Shown: one piece after another, positions 7,955-16,069 of the stretch
Numbering within the stretch: the stretch's first letter is position 1
How the letters are laid out: each line of letters starts with the position of its first letter
DNA from: Chryseosolibacter sp036402075
GTDB taxonomy: Bacteria > Bacteroidota > Bacteroidia > Cytophagales > Cyclobacteriaceae
Assembly (NCBI GenBank): GCA_036402075.1
Contig: DASWTP010000007.1
Span: forward strand, 1 to 64,000
Length of the DNA stretch: 64,000 nucleotides
Direction of reading: 5' to 3'
The notes under the pieces: model-generated
The model's database searches: none
Told to the model about the DNA's origin: nothing
What the model saw: the letters and a program-made list of their open reading frames with translations, nothing else
Made by a program: the position numbers and the translations under genes

Positions 7955-8739
7955 CAATAATTGTTCTCGAAGAGTATTGTTCCTATTGTCCCCGGTCGTC
8001 CGTCTTGTCCATCCTGGCCAGCCATTCCTGGTTTTCCATGGCGTTTGTTTGGGCCAAGCCCCGGAGGTCCAGCGTGTCCCAGTATTCCACCGTAACCAAA
8101 TGTTCCTGCCTTAGTAAATACTTTGAAAGCCGACCCGACTTTTTTTCGCAAATCACGAGCTTCTTTTCCTCCAAGTGTGAGAACGCCCCCATCGCCTCCA
8201 TTTCCACCACCACCAGCGTTTCCTCCATTGCCACCGTTTCCTCCATTGCATTGGTTCGTGCCGGGACTACCTCCACCACCAGGACCCCCATTTCCGCCAT
8301 CTCCGCCATTACCACCAGAGAGATCGACCGTCAGGTTGCCGAACGCATTAATTTTATCAATATAAAGAAAAAGTTTGATGCCGGGTGTACCATCGAGGCC
8401 CCTCGCTCCATCTCTTCCCGCGGAACCATTCTGGCAAGGGCCGATCGGAGTATTTCCCGCAATACCATTTCGGCCCCTTGTTCCATTTGTTCCCTTTCCT
8501 TCAATCGAGCAGCCGTTACCAATAATGACAACTCCCGCACGAATAAAGTTTTCGGTCTTCAACGGATTCAAAATTATTTTTGAGGAGTCCATCATGATGA
8601 GCGTGTCGGCCACAATAATATCGGAGGGGCTTAAGCGGTAGACCTCGTTTTTTTTCACCACGAGCGTTGAGAAGCGCACCTGCGCAAGGCAGGACGTGCT
8701 GAACGCAAGCAGCGTAACAACGAGCAGTCTTTGCATCAT
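7954..8739 (-). CDS. Secreted collagen-like, glycine-rich protein
   Basis: A 261-residue exported protein with a signal peptide (cut probably after SCLAQ). After a short beta-rich part (about 21-75) come three glycine-rich blocks: residues about 81-120 with Gly-X-Y triplets (for example GSAGRDGARGLDGTPG), 142-185 with GGNGGDGG-type runs, and 218-254 again collagen-like (GKPGMAGQDGQDGRPG). Two cysteines lie in the blocks (PCQNG, NQCNGG). Gly-X-Y proteins can form triple helices at the cell surface; that this one does is inference. Its stop overlaps the start of recJ by one base. Role unknown. Confidence 0.8.
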   Translation of the reverse strand: MMQRLLVVTLLAFSTSCLAQVRFSTLVVKKNEVYRLSPSDIIVADTLIMMDSSKIILNPLKTENFIRAGVVIIGNGCSIEGKGTNGTRGRNGIAGNTPIGPCQNGSAGRDGARGLDGTPGIKLFLYIDKINAFGNLTVDLSGGNGGDGGNGGPGGGGSPGTNQCNGGNGGNGGNAGGGGNGGDGGVLTLGGKEARDLRKKVGSAFKVFTKAGTFGYGGILGHAGPPGLGPNKRHGKPGMAGQDGQDGRPGTIGTILFENNY

Positions 8740-8781
8740 AAGTGGAATCGTAAAGATTAAAAAACTATTCCGGATGCCAAT

Positions 8782-8812
8782 AAAAAAAGCAGCACTGTCA
8801 TGCTGCTTTTTT
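8782..8812 (-). terminator. Rho-independent terminator after the SPOR-protein gene
   Basis: A six-pair stem gcagca/tgctgc with a six-base loop, flanked by seven A on one side and six T on the other, so the A/T flanks extend the stem. It lies 18 bases after the minus-strand stop of the SPOR gene and could terminate in either direction. Confidence 0.75.
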
Positions 8813-8830
8813 AACTAAGGCTGGTGGCGC

Positions 8831-9475
8831 TTAGTTGGTTCCTTCAGTCGGTGCCGGCTTATCACCGACAACACCTTCCAGGACATCTTTAATCTCTACG
8901 CGTGTTCCGTCTCTGTAAGGAACGATCCAGGCATCTTTAACGCCCATTTCGCGCATGTATTTCTTGAACGTATCAGCTTCCCAATAGTCGCGGAAAATAC
9001 CGATTGTGATTTTTTGTGGCTCTCCCTCTTTTACTTCGCCACCGAAGTTCGGATTGTTTTCAAAATATTTTGCAAGGTCTTTGTTCTTGAATGCACCGAT
9101 TTGCACTTTGAACACAACACCTTTCGAAAAATCCATCGGATTTACAACCGGAGCTTCCTTCAGCTGTGCAAGCTCAGCGCGCGCTGATGTAAGTTGAGTT
9201 CTTGATTGTCCCAGCTGGTCTTCAAGCTCAGCGATTCTTGCGTCTTTATCGCTTACGCTCGCCTGAAGTTGTGTAACGCGTTGGTTTAGCGCGGTAACCT
9301 GGCCATCAGCAGCTTGTTTTTCTTCCGTGAGTTGCTTCAGGTTTGCAGGATTCTTGGCAAATTCCTTGGCTTTTTTCTTCCACTCTTTTTTCTCTTGCTT
9401 AGAAAGCTGAGCGTATGATTGGGTAGTTAAAAAAATTAAAGCCAGACAAAAAAATACGATAAGTCTGTTATTCAT
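8831..9475 (-). CDS. Secreted coiled-coil protein with SPOR-like domain
   Basis: A 214-residue exported protein. A signal peptide ends near QSYAQ; next come a lysine-rich helix and a coiled coil of leucine/valine heptads (about 45-105, with DKDARIAELEDQLGQSRTQL). The C-terminal part VVFKVQIGAFKNKDLAKYF...KITIGIF followed by FKKYMREMGVKDAWIVPY fits the SPOR fold, which binds denuded peptidoglycan glycans. A periplasmic, cell-wall role is therefore likely. A longer frame reaches 9511, but only the ATG at 9475 places the signal peptide correctly. A strong terminator follows; the gene stands alone. Confidence 0.8.
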   Translation of the reverse strand: MNNRLIVFFCLALIFLTTQSYAQLSKQEKKEWKKKAKEFAKNPANLKQLTEEKQAADGQVTALNQRVTQLQASVSDKDARIAELEDQLGQSRTQLTSARAELAQLKEAPVVNPMDFSKGVVFKVQIGAFKNKDLAKYFENNPNFGGEVKEGEPQKITIGIFRDYWEADTFKKYMREMGVKDAWIVPYRDGTRVEIKDVLEGVVGDKPAPTEGTN

Positions 9476-9552
9476 ATGGTTTATAAAATTGATGTTCACG
9501 TTTGAAATCAAACTAAAAGTACAAATAATTTTGAATTCTTAAAAAAGGAGCG

Positions 9553-10950
9553 CTAGTCGAGGCTACCCACCATCTTCTCTGGGCGTACCCACTGGTCGAA
9601 CTGTTCGGACGTCAACAGACCGAGCTCAACCGCAGCCTCGCGAAGTGTTTTGTTCTCTTTGTGCGCTTTCTTAGCGATTTTAGCCGCGTTTTCATAGCCA
9701 ATGTGTGTATTCAGCGCGGTAACAAGCATCAGCGAGTTTTCAAGGTGTTGCTGAATAATATCCTTATTCGGTTCAATCCCCAACGCACACTTATCGTTGA
9801 ACGAAACGCACGCATCGCCAATCAATCTGGCCGATTGAAGCACGTTGGCAGCGATTACAGGCTTAAACACGTTCAGTTCAAAGTGACCGTTGGAGCCACC
9901 AATGGAAACCGCTACGTCATTGCCGATCACCTGGGCGCACACCATGGTTAATGCCTCGGGTTGCGTTGGGTTTACCTTGCCCGGCATAATTGACGATCCG
10001 GGTTCATTGTCGGGAATCAGGATTTCACCAATGCCGCAGCGTGGTCCGGAGCTAAGCATGCGAATATCGTTTGCCACCTTCATCAGTGACACCGCTGCGC
10101 GTTTCAATGCGCCCGAGAGTTCAACCATTGCGTCATGCGCGGCAAGGGCCTCAAATTTGTTTGGCGCAGTTATGAAAGGATAGCCCGTGAGGTCTGCGAT
10201 CTTTTTCGCCACCAACACATCGTAGCCTTTAGGTGTATTCAACCCTGTGCCAACAGCTGTTCCGCCCAACGCCAGTTCACGCACGGCTTCCAACGCATTC
10301 TTGATCGCCTTCATGCTGTTATCGATTTGCTGAACATAACCCGAAAATTCCTGGCCGAGGGTAAGCGGAGTTGCATCCATGAAGTGTGTGCGGCCGGTCT
10401 TCACAATGTTTTTGTACTCGGCCGATTTTTTTGCCAGCGTTTCACGTAGCTTCTTCATCCCGGGAAGGGTGATTTCCACCACTTGTTTATACGCTGCAAT
10501 GTGCATCGCTGTCGGGAAGGTGTCGTTTGAAGATTGTGATTTATTGACGTCATCGTTCGGATGCAGCACTTTCTTTTCGTCTGTGAGTTTTCCTCCATTG
10601 GCAACATGGGCACGATACGCAATCACCTCATTCACGTTCATGTTGCTTTGTGTGCCGGAGCCGGTTTGCCAGATCACCAGCGGAAATTCGCCATCAAGTT
10701 TACCTTGAAGGATTTCATCACATACCTTTTCGATCAGAACCTTTTTATCGGCTGCCAAAGCACCGAGCTCATGGTTTGCCTGGGCTGCAGCTTTCTTCAG
10801 GTAGGCGAACGCGTAGATGATCTCCTTTGGCATGCTTGCCTCCGGGCCAATCTTAAAGTTATTGCGTGAACGCTCAGTTTGTGCTCCCCAATACTTGTCG
10901 GCTGGAACCTGCACTTCGCCCATGGTATCTTTCTCAATCCGGTAATTCAT
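9553..10950 (-). CDS. fumC: Class II fumarate hydratase
   Basis: Interconverts fumarate and malate in the citric acid cycle without an iron-sulfur cluster. The 465-residue protein has the start MNYRIEKDTMGEVQVPADKYWGAQTERS typical of FumC, the substrate-binding stretches SGTQSNMNVNEVI and TGRTHFMDATPLTLGQE, and the superfamily signature GSSIMPGKVNPTQ with the catalytic serine loop. The C-terminal region NTHIGYENAAKIAKKAHKE is also typical. Length is normal. It stands alone, with a TATTTTTG box about 20 bases upstream. Confidence 0.97.
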   Translation of the reverse strand: MNYRIEKDTMGEVQVPADKYWGAQTERSRNNFKIGPEASMPKEIIYAFAYLKKAAAQANHELGALAADKKVLIEKVCDEILQGKLDGEFPLVIWQTGSGTQSNMNVNEVIAYRAHVANGGKLTDEKKVLHPNDDVNKSQSSNDTFPTAMHIAAYKQVVEITLPGMKKLRETLAKKSAEYKNIVKTGRTHFMDATPLTLGQEFSGYVQQIDNSMKAIKNALEAVRELALGGTAVGTGLNTPKGYDVLVAKKIADLTGYPFITAPNKFEALAAHDAMVELSGALKRAAVSLMKVANDIRMLSSGPRCGIGEILIPDNEPGSSIMPGKVNPTQPEALTMVCAQVIGNDVAVSIGGSNGHFELNVFKPVIAANVLQSARLIGDACVSFNDKCALGIEPNKDIIQQHLENSLMLVTALNTHIGYENAAKIAKKAHKENKTLREAAVELGLLTSEQFDQWVRPEKMVGSLD

Positions 10951-10969
10951 ATGATTCGATTTATGGGGA

Positions 10970-10977
10970 CAAAAATA
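10970..10977 (-). promoter_or_regulatory. Putative -7 box of fumC
   Basis: On the minus strand this reads TATTTTTG, an exact TAnnTTTG match. It would give a leader of about 13-15 bases. A weak TTTC lies 18 bases further upstream in place of a clear -33 element. Confidence 0.45.
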
Positions 10978-11052
10978 ACGGAAGTACGCCTATTGGAAAG
11001 ACGAAGCCGGTTTTTTTGGGAAAAAATGCCGCTGACGGTGAGATGATGAAGT

Positions 11053-11096
11053 ACGAATGACGAATAATTAGAACGATTCGTCATTCGTCACTCATG
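11053..11096. repeat. Heptamer repeat copy B within a 13-bp inverted repeat
   Basis: The arms 11053-11065 and 11076-11088 are perfect reverse complements (13 bases) around a 10-base loop. The right side reads as heptamers attcgtc, attcgtc, actcatg, the same unit as in the space before nadC. It lies just after the minus-strand stop of the PorE-like gene. There is no T-run after the stem, so it is not a classic terminator. Confidence 0.55.
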
Positions 11097-11109
11097 GTTT
11101 TCCAGTTGA

Positions 11110-13122
11110 CTAGTTGCCGTCAGTTTTGAAGTATTTGTCTTCATCGAAGACTTCTTCTTCTTCGATAGTCTTTGGAATGACTCCGACTTCGAGAATCTTG
11201 AATTCAGTTCTACGGTTGCGCTCGCGACCCTCCGGGTTATCGGTACCGTCCGGGTTTGTGTTGCGCGCAATTGGTCGCAGCTCGCCATAGCCTTTTGCCA
11301 CGAGGCGATCAGGTGCGATACCATGCTCAACGAGGTAGTTCACAGCCGACTCCGCCCTGCGCTGCGATAGCGTCATGTTGTATTCAACCGTAGCGATACT
11401 ATCGGTGTGAGAGCTTAATTCAATCTTGATCTCGGGATTGTCTACCAGGAGTTGCACCAGCTTATCAAGCTCTTTGGCAGCCTCCGGTTTGATGTTCCAT
11501 TTGTCGAGGTCGTAATAAATATTTTCAACCACGAAATATTTGTTCAGGTCGATCTTGTCGAGCACGATCATCGTGTCGAGTGTAATGTTCGTTACGAGGT
11601 CCTTCAACGTTGAAGGATCTACCGATTTTCCCTTTGTGGTGTACTGCTGACGTTTGACGAGGTAACCTTCATTCTCTGCTGTCATATCGTAGTCTTCATT
11701 CTCGTAGATCCTGAAGAGGAACTTTCCATCATTCCCGGTCACGAAATCCTGAAGCACGTCCTTGTTGGCATCGATAATTGAAACCTTGGTATTCGGAAGA
11801 ACCTGAAGCTTGCCTTCATTATCAGTTGTGTACGCCACTCCCTGCAGGTAATAGTTCACCACTTTGAGATTCGGATCCTCATTGATAAACGTGTAAATAT
11901 CGTCATCACCTTTTCCCCCCTCACGGTTTGATGTAAAGAAGCCACGATCGGCACGGAAGAGAAAGATTCCAAAGTCGTCTGCGTTTGAGTTTACAGGCTG
12001 CGCTAGATTTTCGATCTGGGTTTTTCCATTCTGGCGCTTTACAACAAACAGGTCGAGGCCGCCATAGCCTGGATGACCGTCAGAAGCAAAGTAAAGCTTA
12101 GCGTCATCGGCCACGTATGGAAATAATTCATTGCCGGGAGTATTGATATCCGGGCCAAGATTTCGTACGCGTGAAAATCTTCCCCGTGAATCCATTACGG
12201 CCGAATAGAGGTCAAGGCCACCGTAGCCAAGGCGCTCGCGTCCTCTTCCTTTTCGGTTGGAAGAAAAATATAAGGTCTTTCCATCAGGACCGAATGCTGG
12301 TGAAGAATCCCACGCTTCCGGGTCATTGATGTTGAGTGGGACGGGATCGGACCATACGCCATTCCTGAATCGACTCAGGTACAGGTCAACATCTAGTCCT
12401 CCTTTGCGTTTGCCAGTGTTACCTTTCGCGAAAACCATCGTTTTCCCGTCTGGAGAAAACGTAATACAACCATCGTTGATGTTTTCGGTGTTGATACCTC
12501 CGGGAAGTGGTGCCACCGTAGCAATATCAACATTGGCAGCCCTTGAGGCCACTTTATAAATGTCCGTGAATGGAGTGCCTGTAGCTTCATACACTTTTCC
12601 ATTCCCTCGTGACGAGGTGAAATACAGTTCGTTGTTCAAAAAGACGGGTGAGTATTCGGCCGCGGGCGTGTTGAGAAGTTCCAGGTTTTTGACTTTGTAA
12701 TAACTCTGGCGTGTGTTCAATTTCTCCAAATAGTCAAGCCCGTTGATTTCGGCCTGTGCGCGATCCTTCATCTTCTCATCTTCAGCGGAAGCCAGCAGTT
12801 TTTGCAAGGTTTGTCGCGCTTCGTCATACTTGCGGTTTGACTCCTGTGCCTGAGCGAGGAAAAATTGAACAGAGTCCTTGTCTACGCCCGGACCGCCCGC
12901 TTTAGCGTAATACGGCTCTGATTCCTTTATCCGGTTCGACAACCGGTACGACTCGGCAATGAAATAATTTGCCCTCCCATCATTCGGATTCTTGGCAAGT
13001 TGCTTTTTGTAGAAATCGATGGTGTTCTGATACTTGCCCAAACGAAATCCTTTGTTCGCTTTTTTTTCTGCGCTGCAAGCTGCGAGAAAAGCAATTATCA
13101 CTATAAAATAACAATACCTCAT
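11110..13122 (-). CDS. PorE-like lipoprotein: TPR, PD40 propeller, carboxypeptidase-regulatory and OmpA domains
   Basis: A 670-residue lipoprotein (signal IIAFLAAC, lipidated C16). In order: TPR-like helices (about 25-125); a beta-propeller of PD40/WD40-like repeats (about 150-405, for example FSPDGKTMVFAKG, FGPDGKTLYFSSNRKG, YFASDGHPGYGGLDLF); a carboxypeptidase-regulatory-like fold (about 425-505); and an OmpA peptidoglycan-binding domain with LSSHTDSIATVEYN and LSQRRAESAVNYL (about 545-660). The same order defines PorE of the type IX secretion system, which links that machine to the cell wall. Many Bacteroidota carry several such paralogues, so PorE itself is likely but not certain. Confidence 0.8.
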   Translation of the reverse strand: MRYCYFIVIIAFLAACSAEKKANKGFRLGKYQNTIDFYKKQLAKNPNDGRANYFIAESYRLSNRIKESEPYYAKAGGPGVDKDSVQFFLAQAQESNRKYDEARQTLQKLLASAEDEKMKDRAQAEINGLDYLEKLNTRQSYYKVKNLELLNTPAAEYSPVFLNNELYFTSSRGNGKVYEATGTPFTDIYKVASRAANVDIATVAPLPGGINTENINDGCITFSPDGKTMVFAKGNTGKRKGGLDVDLYLSRFRNGVWSDPVPLNINDPEAWDSSPAFGPDGKTLYFSSNRKGRGRERLGYGGLDLYSAVMDSRGRFSRVRNLGPDINTPGNELFPYVADDAKLYFASDGHPGYGGLDLFVVKRQNGKTQIENLAQPVNSNADDFGIFLFRADRGFFTSNREGGKGDDDIYTFINEDPNLKVVNYYLQGVAYTTDNEGKLQVLPNTKVSIIDANKDVLQDFVTGNDGKFLFRIYENEDYDMTAENEGYLVKRQQYTTKGKSVDPSTLKDLVTNITLDTMIVLDKIDLNKYFVVENIYYDLDKWNIKPEAAKELDKLVQLLVDNPEIKIELSSHTDSIATVEYNMTLSQRRAESAVNYLVEHGIAPDRLVAKGYGELRPIARNTNPDGTDNPEGRERNRRTEFKILEVGVIPKTIEEEEVFDEDKYFKTDGN

Positions 13123-13160
13123 AACTGAAACCGGATAGCAATCAATCTATAAAACGTCCT

Positions 13161-13664
13161 TCAGCGGGCCACTTCTTCGGTAGCGATGTAGCGTTTCAAC
13201 CACGTGTCTTTAGCGGAAACCAGCCACGCTCGATCAAGCTGACTTTTCGTTCCAGCTAAAATATTAAAAGTTAATGTGTTCTCATTCCATCGACCCTCTT
13301 TAAAAGCGGTCTTCAGGTCAGAAATCTTCATTGTCTCAATTTTCTCACCCATCTTGAATGACACCAGGTCTCTGCGAAATAGGTCCTGGTGAATTAAGTT
13401 ACCAATTTCCCGAATTGCGTGCACGGAATCATCGATCGAACATCCGCTGGCTGGCCGGAAAGTCTCGTCTGCAGCCAATACGATAAAAAGATCTTCTAAT
13501 ACCAGGTAGGATGTTTGAAGCGGCTGTCCATGAGCGCTCCACCCGTTAGTAAAGAACTGAAGTCGGTTATGAATTATTGCGAGCTCCTCAGCGGAAAATT
13601 TGCGTTCGCCCTTGAAAATCCAAAGACGTGCGGAGTTGGGCAATTTTTCAAACGGGACAAACAT
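13161..13664 (-). CDS. Conserved Bacteroidota protein of unknown function
   Basis: A 167-residue soluble protein without signal peptide or membrane helix. It opens MFVPFEKLPNSARLWIFKGER and has mixed alpha/beta character. I recall similar proteins from Cytophagales databases labelled 'ABC transporter ATPase', but no Walker A or B motif is visible, so that label is not supported. It lies 16 bases after the HdrB-like gene on the same strand and is probably cotranscribed with the HdrC/HdrB-like pair, which suggests a link to that electron-transfer unit. Function unknown. Confidence 0.7.
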   Translation of the reverse strand: MFVPFEKLPNSARLWIFKGERKFSAEELAIIHNRLQFFTNGWSAHGQPLQTSYLVLEDLFIVLAADETFRPASGCSIDDSVHAIREIGNLIHQDLFRRDLVSFKMGEKIETMKISDLKTAFKEGRWNENTLTFNILAGTKSQLDRAWLVSAKDTWLKRYIATEEVAR

Positions 13665-13680
13665 GACGAATAGGTTATTA

Positions 13681-14466
13681 TCAGTGTAAACCCTGGGCTT
13701 CTGCGATAAGTTCTGCCAGGTCGCGCACAGTTACTTCAGTTTCCTTGTTCTTGTTCTTCACACCGTCATTGATCATGGTCATGCAAAAAGGGCATGCCAC
13801 GGCAATTGTGGTCGCACCAGTGCTGAGTGCTTCCTCCGTGCGCTCGATGTTGATATCTTTCTTACCTGGCTCTGGTTCCTTAAACATTTGAGCTCCACCG
13901 GCCCCGCAACAAAGGCCAGTGGTTCGGCAGCGTTTCATTTCTACGAGATCCGCATCCAGGGCTTCGAGAACCGCCCGCGGTGCTTCGTAAATTCCATTCG
14001 CCCGTCCGAGGTAGCAGGAATCGTGATAGGTAATTTTCCTTCCCTTGAACGAACCGCCCTCTTTCATCTTAATTCGCCCGTCATTGATGAGTTGTTGAAG
14101 AAATACCGAGTGGTGTATTACCTCGTAGTGGCCACCCAGATCAGCATATTCGTTCTTGATGGTATTAAAGCAATGCGGGCATGCGGTAACAATTTTTTTT
14201 ACCCCGTACCCGTTCAGCACCTGGATGTTGTTCATGGCCTGCATTTGAAAGAGGAATTCATTGCCCGCTCTTCGTGCCGGATCGCCCGTGCACGTTTCCT
14301 CCGTACCAAGCACAGCAAACTTCACATTGACGGCTTCAAGAATTTTAACAAAGGCGCGCGTCACGCGCTTATATCGGTCATCAAAAGATCCGGCACAACC
14401 CACCCAAAATACAACTTCAGGTGTTTCTCCTTTCGCGGTCAGCTCGGCAAGCGTAGGTGCTATCAT
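13681..14466 (-). CDS. Iron-sulfur protein with two CCG domains (HdrB/GlpC-like)
   Basis: A 261-residue cytosolic protein made of two cysteine-rich CCG domains, as in heterodisulfide reductase subunit B, GlpC and LutA/GlcF. The cysteines are C24 and C59, C96/C99 (CPHCF), C151, C186/C187 (CCGAGG) and C225/C228 (CPFC). Such domains bind an unusual cluster and pass electrons between a soluble donor and a membrane partner. The partner is probably the membrane protein encoded 29 bases upstream. The electron donor is not identified here; there is no flavoprotein gene beside it. Confidence 0.85.
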   Translation of the reverse strand: MIAPTLAELTAKGETPEVVFWVGCAGSFDDRYKRVTRAFVKILEAVNVKFAVLGTEETCTGDPARRAGNEFLFQMQAMNNIQVLNGYGVKKIVTACPHCFNTIKNEYADLGGHYEVIHHSVFLQQLINDGRIKMKEGGSFKGRKITYHDSCYLGRANGIYEAPRAVLEALDADLVEMKRCRTTGLCCGAGGAQMFKEPEPGKKDINIERTEEALSTGATTIAVACPFCMTMINDGVKNKNKETEVTVRDLAELIAEAQGLH

Positions 14467-14495
14467 CAGTTCGGGTAATATTAAGTTGAAAATCT

Positions 14496-15803
14496 TTACT
14501 TGTTCTCCTGAGCCCAGTTGAAGCGGTCAGCGGGCGAAAATTTCCATGGTGCAAAACTCGTCTCAATGTTTTGAAACATGCCATTCCACGAAGCTGGTGC
14601 TCCCGATTCTTCCATGGCCACATATCGTCTAAGCTCGAGGATGATCTCCAGGGGGTTAATCATTACGGGGCAGGCCTCCACGCATGCATTGCAGCTCGTG
14701 CAGGCGTTGATCTCTTCCTTAGTAATGTAGTCGTTGAGCAGCGTTTTTCCGTCTTCGAAAGGCTGTGCGCCTCTGGCAATGCTTGCACGAACATCTTCCA
14801 TTCGATCACGGGTGTCCATCATGATCTTTCGCGGGGAAAGCTTTTTACCCGTGAGATGAGCTGGACATTCGGAGGTGCACCTGCCACACTCTGTGCAGGC
14901 GTAGGCATTCAGTAAATTCAGCCGTGAGAGGTCGTTAATGTCTTTGGCTCCAAATCTACCAGGCTCTGCGGGAGGGGTTGCGTTGGCATCTGGAAGATTC
15001 AGCATAAGTTTAACTTCGTTTGTCACAACGGGCATATTGTTCATATGACCTTTGGCTTCAAGCTTAGCGAAATAGGTGTTGGGAAATGCAATGAATATGT
15101 GAAGGTGTTTTGAATAGGTGATATAGATAGAGAACGCCAGGATTCCCACAATATGAAACCACCAGGCGAAACGTTCAATGAACACAAGCGTGTTTTCCGA
15201 AAGTCCTTCGAACAATGGGATTAGTGCTGAGCTGAAAAACAGGGCACCTGTATCCGCGTAATGATTGTTGGTCTGCTGCAATAGCTGGTCGGCAGCGTTC
15301 ATGCTCAGAATGGCAAGCATCAATATTATTTCAGTGAACAGGATTATGTTCGCATCCATGCGAGGCCACCGTGTCATCTCGTAATTCCAAAACCGGTCTA
15401 CCTTCAGGACATTTCTTCGGATGAGGAAGAACACACACGAGATCAACACCGCTACGGCAAGAAATTCGAAGATGTTCATCAATACAGCGTACAACGAGCC
15501 GAGGTAAGGTGCGAAGATTCGGTGCGTCCCTGCCAGGCCATCAACAACGAACTCCAATACTTCCAGGTTAATAACCAGGAAACCAACATAAATAAACAAG
15601 TGAAGGATGGCCGGGGTCAAGCGCTTGAACATCTTCTTTTGACCAAACGCGACCAGAAGCATATTCTTCAAACGCTCCTGGGCGCGGTCTGAGGGCAGGG
15701 TCTTCTTTCCGAACTGAATGTTTTTTCGAATGATCCCTATGCGTTTTGATATTATAAAAACGGCAGCAGCGAGAACGAGGGCGAAGGCGATCTGTTGTAT
15801 CAT
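14496..15803 (-). CDS. Membrane iron-sulfur protein with two 4Fe-4S clusters (HdrC/DsrM-like)
   Basis: A 435-residue protein with about six membrane helices in the first 235 residues, including histidines suited to haem or quinone sites. A C-terminal ferredoxin-like domain has two four-cysteine motifs (C303, C306, C309, C313 and C368, C371, C374, C378). This joins a NarI/HdrE-like membrane part with an HdrC-like part in one chain. With the downstream CCG protein it probably forms a membrane oxidoreductase exchanging electrons with menaquinone. The same pair occurs widely in Bacteroidota but, as far as I know, its physiological partner is unsettled. Confidence 0.85.
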   Translation of the reverse strand: MIQQIAFALVLAAAVFIISKRIGIIRKNIQFGKKTLPSDRAQERLKNMLLVAFGQKKMFKRLTPAILHLFIYVGFLVINLEVLEFVVDGLAGTHRIFAPYLGSLYAVLMNIFEFLAVAVLISCVFFLIRRNVLKVDRFWNYEMTRWPRMDANIILFTEIILMLAILSMNAADQLLQQTNNHYADTGALFFSSALIPLFEGLSENTLVFIERFAWWFHIVGILAFSIYITYSKHLHIFIAFPNTYFAKLEAKGHMNNMPVVTNEVKLMLNLPDANATPPAEPGRFGAKDINDLSRLNLLNAYACTECGRCTSECPAHLTGKKLSPRKIMMDTRDRMEDVRASIARGAQPFEDGKTLLNDYITKEEINACTSCNACVEACPVMINPLEIILELRRYVAMEESGAPASWNGMFQNIETSFAPWKFSPADRFNWAQENK

Positions 15804-15845
15804 GGGTAGATTATCCGCTGTAATCTTAATAATTCGAATTCATAT

Positions 15846-15876
15846 TTTGCACCAAATATAAATTTATCTACTTTTG
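15846..15876 (+). promoter_or_regulatory. Promoter of tRNA-Phe
   Basis: TTTG (15846-15849), 19 bases, then TACTTTTG (15869-15876): a full match to the Bacteroidota primary-sigma promoter. It starts transcription about 30 bases before the mature tRNA. This is the clearest promoter in the window. Confidence 0.8.
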
Positions 15877-15912
15877 TGGCCCTGCTAAAGAGCGGGACAC
15901 AAGTTTTACCCC

Positions 15913-15985
15913 GGTGACGTAGCTCAGTTGGTAGAGCAAAGGACTGAAAATCCTTGTGTCGGGGGTTCAATTCCCTCCGTCACCA
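15913..15985 (+). tRNA. tRNA-Phe (anticodon GAA)
   Basis: A 73-base cloverleaf. The acceptor stem ggtgacg pairs with cgtcacc; D arm gctc/gagc; anticodon stem aagga/tcctt with loop ctgaaaa, anticodon GAA at 15946-15948; T arm with loop ttcaatt. The discriminator is A, and the 3' CCA is not encoded, since the sequence continues caagc. A promoter precedes and a terminator follows, so it is a single-gene unit. Confidence 0.96.
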
Positions 15986-15990
15986 CAAGC

Positions 15991-16020
15991 AAGCCTTCCC
16001 TAATCAGGAGGGCTTTTTTT
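15991..16020 (+). terminator. Rho-independent terminator of tRNA-Phe
   Basis: Stem agccttcc/ggagggct (one G-T pair) with a seven-base loop, followed by a run of seven T. It begins six bases after the tRNA. Confidence 0.85.
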
Positions 16021-16069
16021 ATGTTCCTTCGGTAAAATTAATTAGCAGACTATCAAGTAGTTACTTAAA

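Noticed and set aside
8170..8320. Repeat-like DNA resembling a short tandem array
   Set aside because: It encodes the GGN blocks of the collagen-like protein; there are no CRISPR-type spacers.
8123..8365. Plus-strand frame rich in proline opposite the collagen-like gene
   Set aside because: The proline repeats are the reverse complement of glycine codons; the real gene has a signal peptide and couples to recJ.
13888..14478. 196-codon plus-strand frame opposite the HdrB-like gene
   Set aside because: Antisense shadow of a gene with clear CCG cysteine motifs.
15913..16020. tRNA-Phe as an integration site
   Set aside because: No integrase or flanking repeat of the tRNA 3' end is seen nearby; ordinary genes lie on both sides.
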